This document shows, in pieces, positions 12,013 through 13,099 of a DNA stretch of 13,099 nt. Made by a program: the position numbers and the translations under genes. The DNA is from UBA8346 sp050260935. Its GTDB lineage: Bacteria > Bacillota > UBA4882 > UBA8346. The DNA is taken from the NCBI GenBank assembly GCA_050260935.1, contig JBLNCU010000157.1, positions 1 to 13,099 of the forward strand. The letters run 5' to 3'. The stretch's first letter is position 1. Each line of letters begins with the position of its first letter. Below the pieces are notes generated by a model. That model was not told where the DNA came from. It saw nothing but the letters and a program-made list of their open reading frames with translations, and did not search any database.

Positions 12013-13099
12013 ATGACTGATGAATTGTACTTCGAGTTACCAGATGGCACTACCTGCTCTTACCGGAAGGGAACAACTTTTGGAGCGATCGCCAAGGATT
12101 TGCAGCCGCGCTTTACAGCGCCGATTCTAGCCGTCAAATTGAACAATGAAATCAGGGATCTTTACTACGCGCCTTCTTCCGGGGGCAGATTAAGCCTGAT
12201 CGACCTTACCCAGGAGGATGGGGTTCGTATTTATTCCCGAAGCCTGTCACTGGTTATGCTTAGGGCCGCCAGCGAGATTTTTCCCGGTTGTCAAATCCGT
12301 TTCGAACACTCCCTCAGTAAGGGAATATACGGGGAAATGTACCTGGGAGGGGAAAAACCGTTTACCGACAGAGAGCTTCGGCAGATAAACGCCAGAATGT
12401 GGGAGCTGGTTGCCGCCGATGAGCCGATCATCAAGGAAACGGTCCCGCTAGACCAGGCCTTGGCTCTCTTTAAAGAGGACGGGCAACTTGATAAAGTCCG
12501 CTTGTTACAGTTTAAAACCAAACCGGAGGTTCATATCTACCGTTGCGGTGATTACCGGGACTATTTTTACGGTTACATGGTCCCTTCGACCGGTTATTTA
12601 AAACAGTTTGATTTGAAATATTATTTCCCCGGTTTTATTCTACGGTTTCCCACCAAGGAAAGCCCCTTCGAGATTCCCAGTTTTAAAGAGCAGCGGAAAC
12701 TGGCCCGGATCTTTTACGAATTTGAAAAATGGGGGCAGATCCTGGAGATCGGGGATGTTGGCGCTTTGAATCAGCAAATCGCGGCCGGGAAATCCAGCGA
12801 ACTGATCCGAATAGCTGAAGCGCTTCATGAAAAGAAAATCGCCCAAATCGCCGATATGATAACCACCGACCGGGAAAGGATCAAGGTGGTCTTGATTGCC
12901 GGGCCCTCGTCCTCGGGTAAAACCACCTTCGCTCAACGATTAGCCGTTCAATTGAGGGTCAATGGCTTGAAACCGGTACCGATTTCCATCGACGATTATT
13001 TTGTCAACCGCGACCGGACGCCGATCGGTCCCGATGGTTTACCGGATTATGAGTGCTTGGAAGCGATCGATGTCGAACTGTTTAACGAACATTTGACTT
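12013..13099 (+). CDS. uridine kinase-family protein with TGS/ThrRS-like N-terminus, 3' end missing
   Basis: The frame is open from the ATG at 12013 to the window edge (362 residues). GGGGTG about 8 bases upstream is the ribosome site. Residues about 1-65 form a TGS-like domain. About 75-220 resemble the second additional domain of threonyl-tRNA synthetase (FEHSLSKGIYGEM at 97-109). From about 290 a phosphoribulokinase/uridine kinase P-loop domain begins: GPSSSGKTT at 297-305, then SIDDYF at 325-330 with the substrate-site type Asp pair, and RTPIGPDGLPDYE. Kinases of this layout (about 550 residues in Bacillota) are annotated as uridine or nucleoside kinases and would phosphorylate uridine or cytidine for salvage. 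The catalytic C-terminal part is mostly outside the window. Substrate is inferred. Confidence 0.9.
   Translation, partial: MTDELYFELPDGTTCSYRKGTTFGAIAKDLQPRFTAPILAVKLNNEIRDLYYAPSSGGRLSLIDLTQEDGVRIYSRSLSLVMLRAASEIFPGCQIRFEHSLSKGIYGEMYLGGEKPFTDRELRQINARMWELVAADEPIIKETVPLDQALALFKEDGQLDKVRLLQFKTKPEVHIYRCGDYRDYFYGYMVPSTGYLKQFDLKYYFPGFILRFPTKESPFEIPSFKEQRKLARIFYEFEKWGQILEIGDVGALNQQIAAGKSSELIRIAEALHEKKIAQIADMITTDRERIKVVLIAGPSSSGKTTFAQRLAVQLRVNGLKPVPISIDDYFVNRDRTPIGPDGLPDYECLEAIDVELFNEHLT

Noticed and set aside
12640..12936. 98-codon open frame on the minus strand
   Set aside because: Entirely antisense to the uridine kinase-family gene, whose motifs are clear on the + strand.
1..13099. CRISPR arrays, tRNA or rRNA genes, transposases, phage genes
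   Set aside because: No spaced direct repeats, cloverleaf, rRNA-like sequence or mobile-element proteins were seen on either strand.

Overview
This window looks like a chromosomal segment of an anaerobic, Gram-positive-type bacterium (Bacillota, clostridial or a related deep lineage). The evidence is the compact atp operon with atpZ/atpI-like leader genes, a SAM-I (S-box) riboswitch before metK with a textbook sigma-A promoter, strong GGAGG-type ribosome binding sites, and a TGS/ThrRS-like uridine kinase fusion of the kind common in Bacillota. Base composition is moderate. I cannot name a species.

Layout. (1) 3-968: 3' part of a non-hydrolysing UDP-GlcNAc 2-epimerase (wecB/mnaA type). (2) 1072-8141: a complete F1Fo ATP synthase operon, all on the + strand: atpZ-like, atpI-like, atpB (a), atpE (c), atpF (b), atpH (delta), atpA (alpha), atpG (gamma), atpD (beta), atpC (epsilon). 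Most junctions are tight or overlapping. The exceptions are the gaps on either side of atpG, which contain inverted-repeat intergenic filler. (3) 8142-8628: no intact + strand gene. The minus strand carries what looks like a decayed small gene in three frames, plus a possible 30-codon ORF upstream of it. (4) 8629-10087: consensus promoter, SAM-I riboswitch with a terminator expression platform, metK, and a rho-independent terminator. This is a self-contained transcription unit. (5) 10339-11887: an orphan NarL/LuxR-type response regulator whose phospho-acceptor Asp is Asn, a 56-residue Flp-type pilin with its own terminator (too short for a standard ORF cut-off), and a DUF192 protein. (6) 12013-end: a 3'-truncated uridine kinase-family protein with N-terminal TGS and ThrRS-like domains and a C-terminal P-loop kinase domain.

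How the parts fit. The Fo ring and subunit a form the ion path. b and delta form the stator, alpha and beta the catalytic head, gamma and epsilon the rotor shaft, and AtpZ/AtpI probably help Fo assembly. MetK makes S-adenosylmethionine and is switched off by its own product through the leader RNA. The regulator/pilin/DUF192 group is probably a small surface-pilus remnant or satellite of a Tad-type locus elsewhere.

No wholly new multi-gene system is evident. The points most worth a second look are the c-subunit, with an altered helix-1 glycine motif and an Asp opposite the ion-binding Glu; the response regulator lacking its phosphorylation site; a likely frame problem at the start of atpZ; and the decayed minus-strand gene between atpC and metK.
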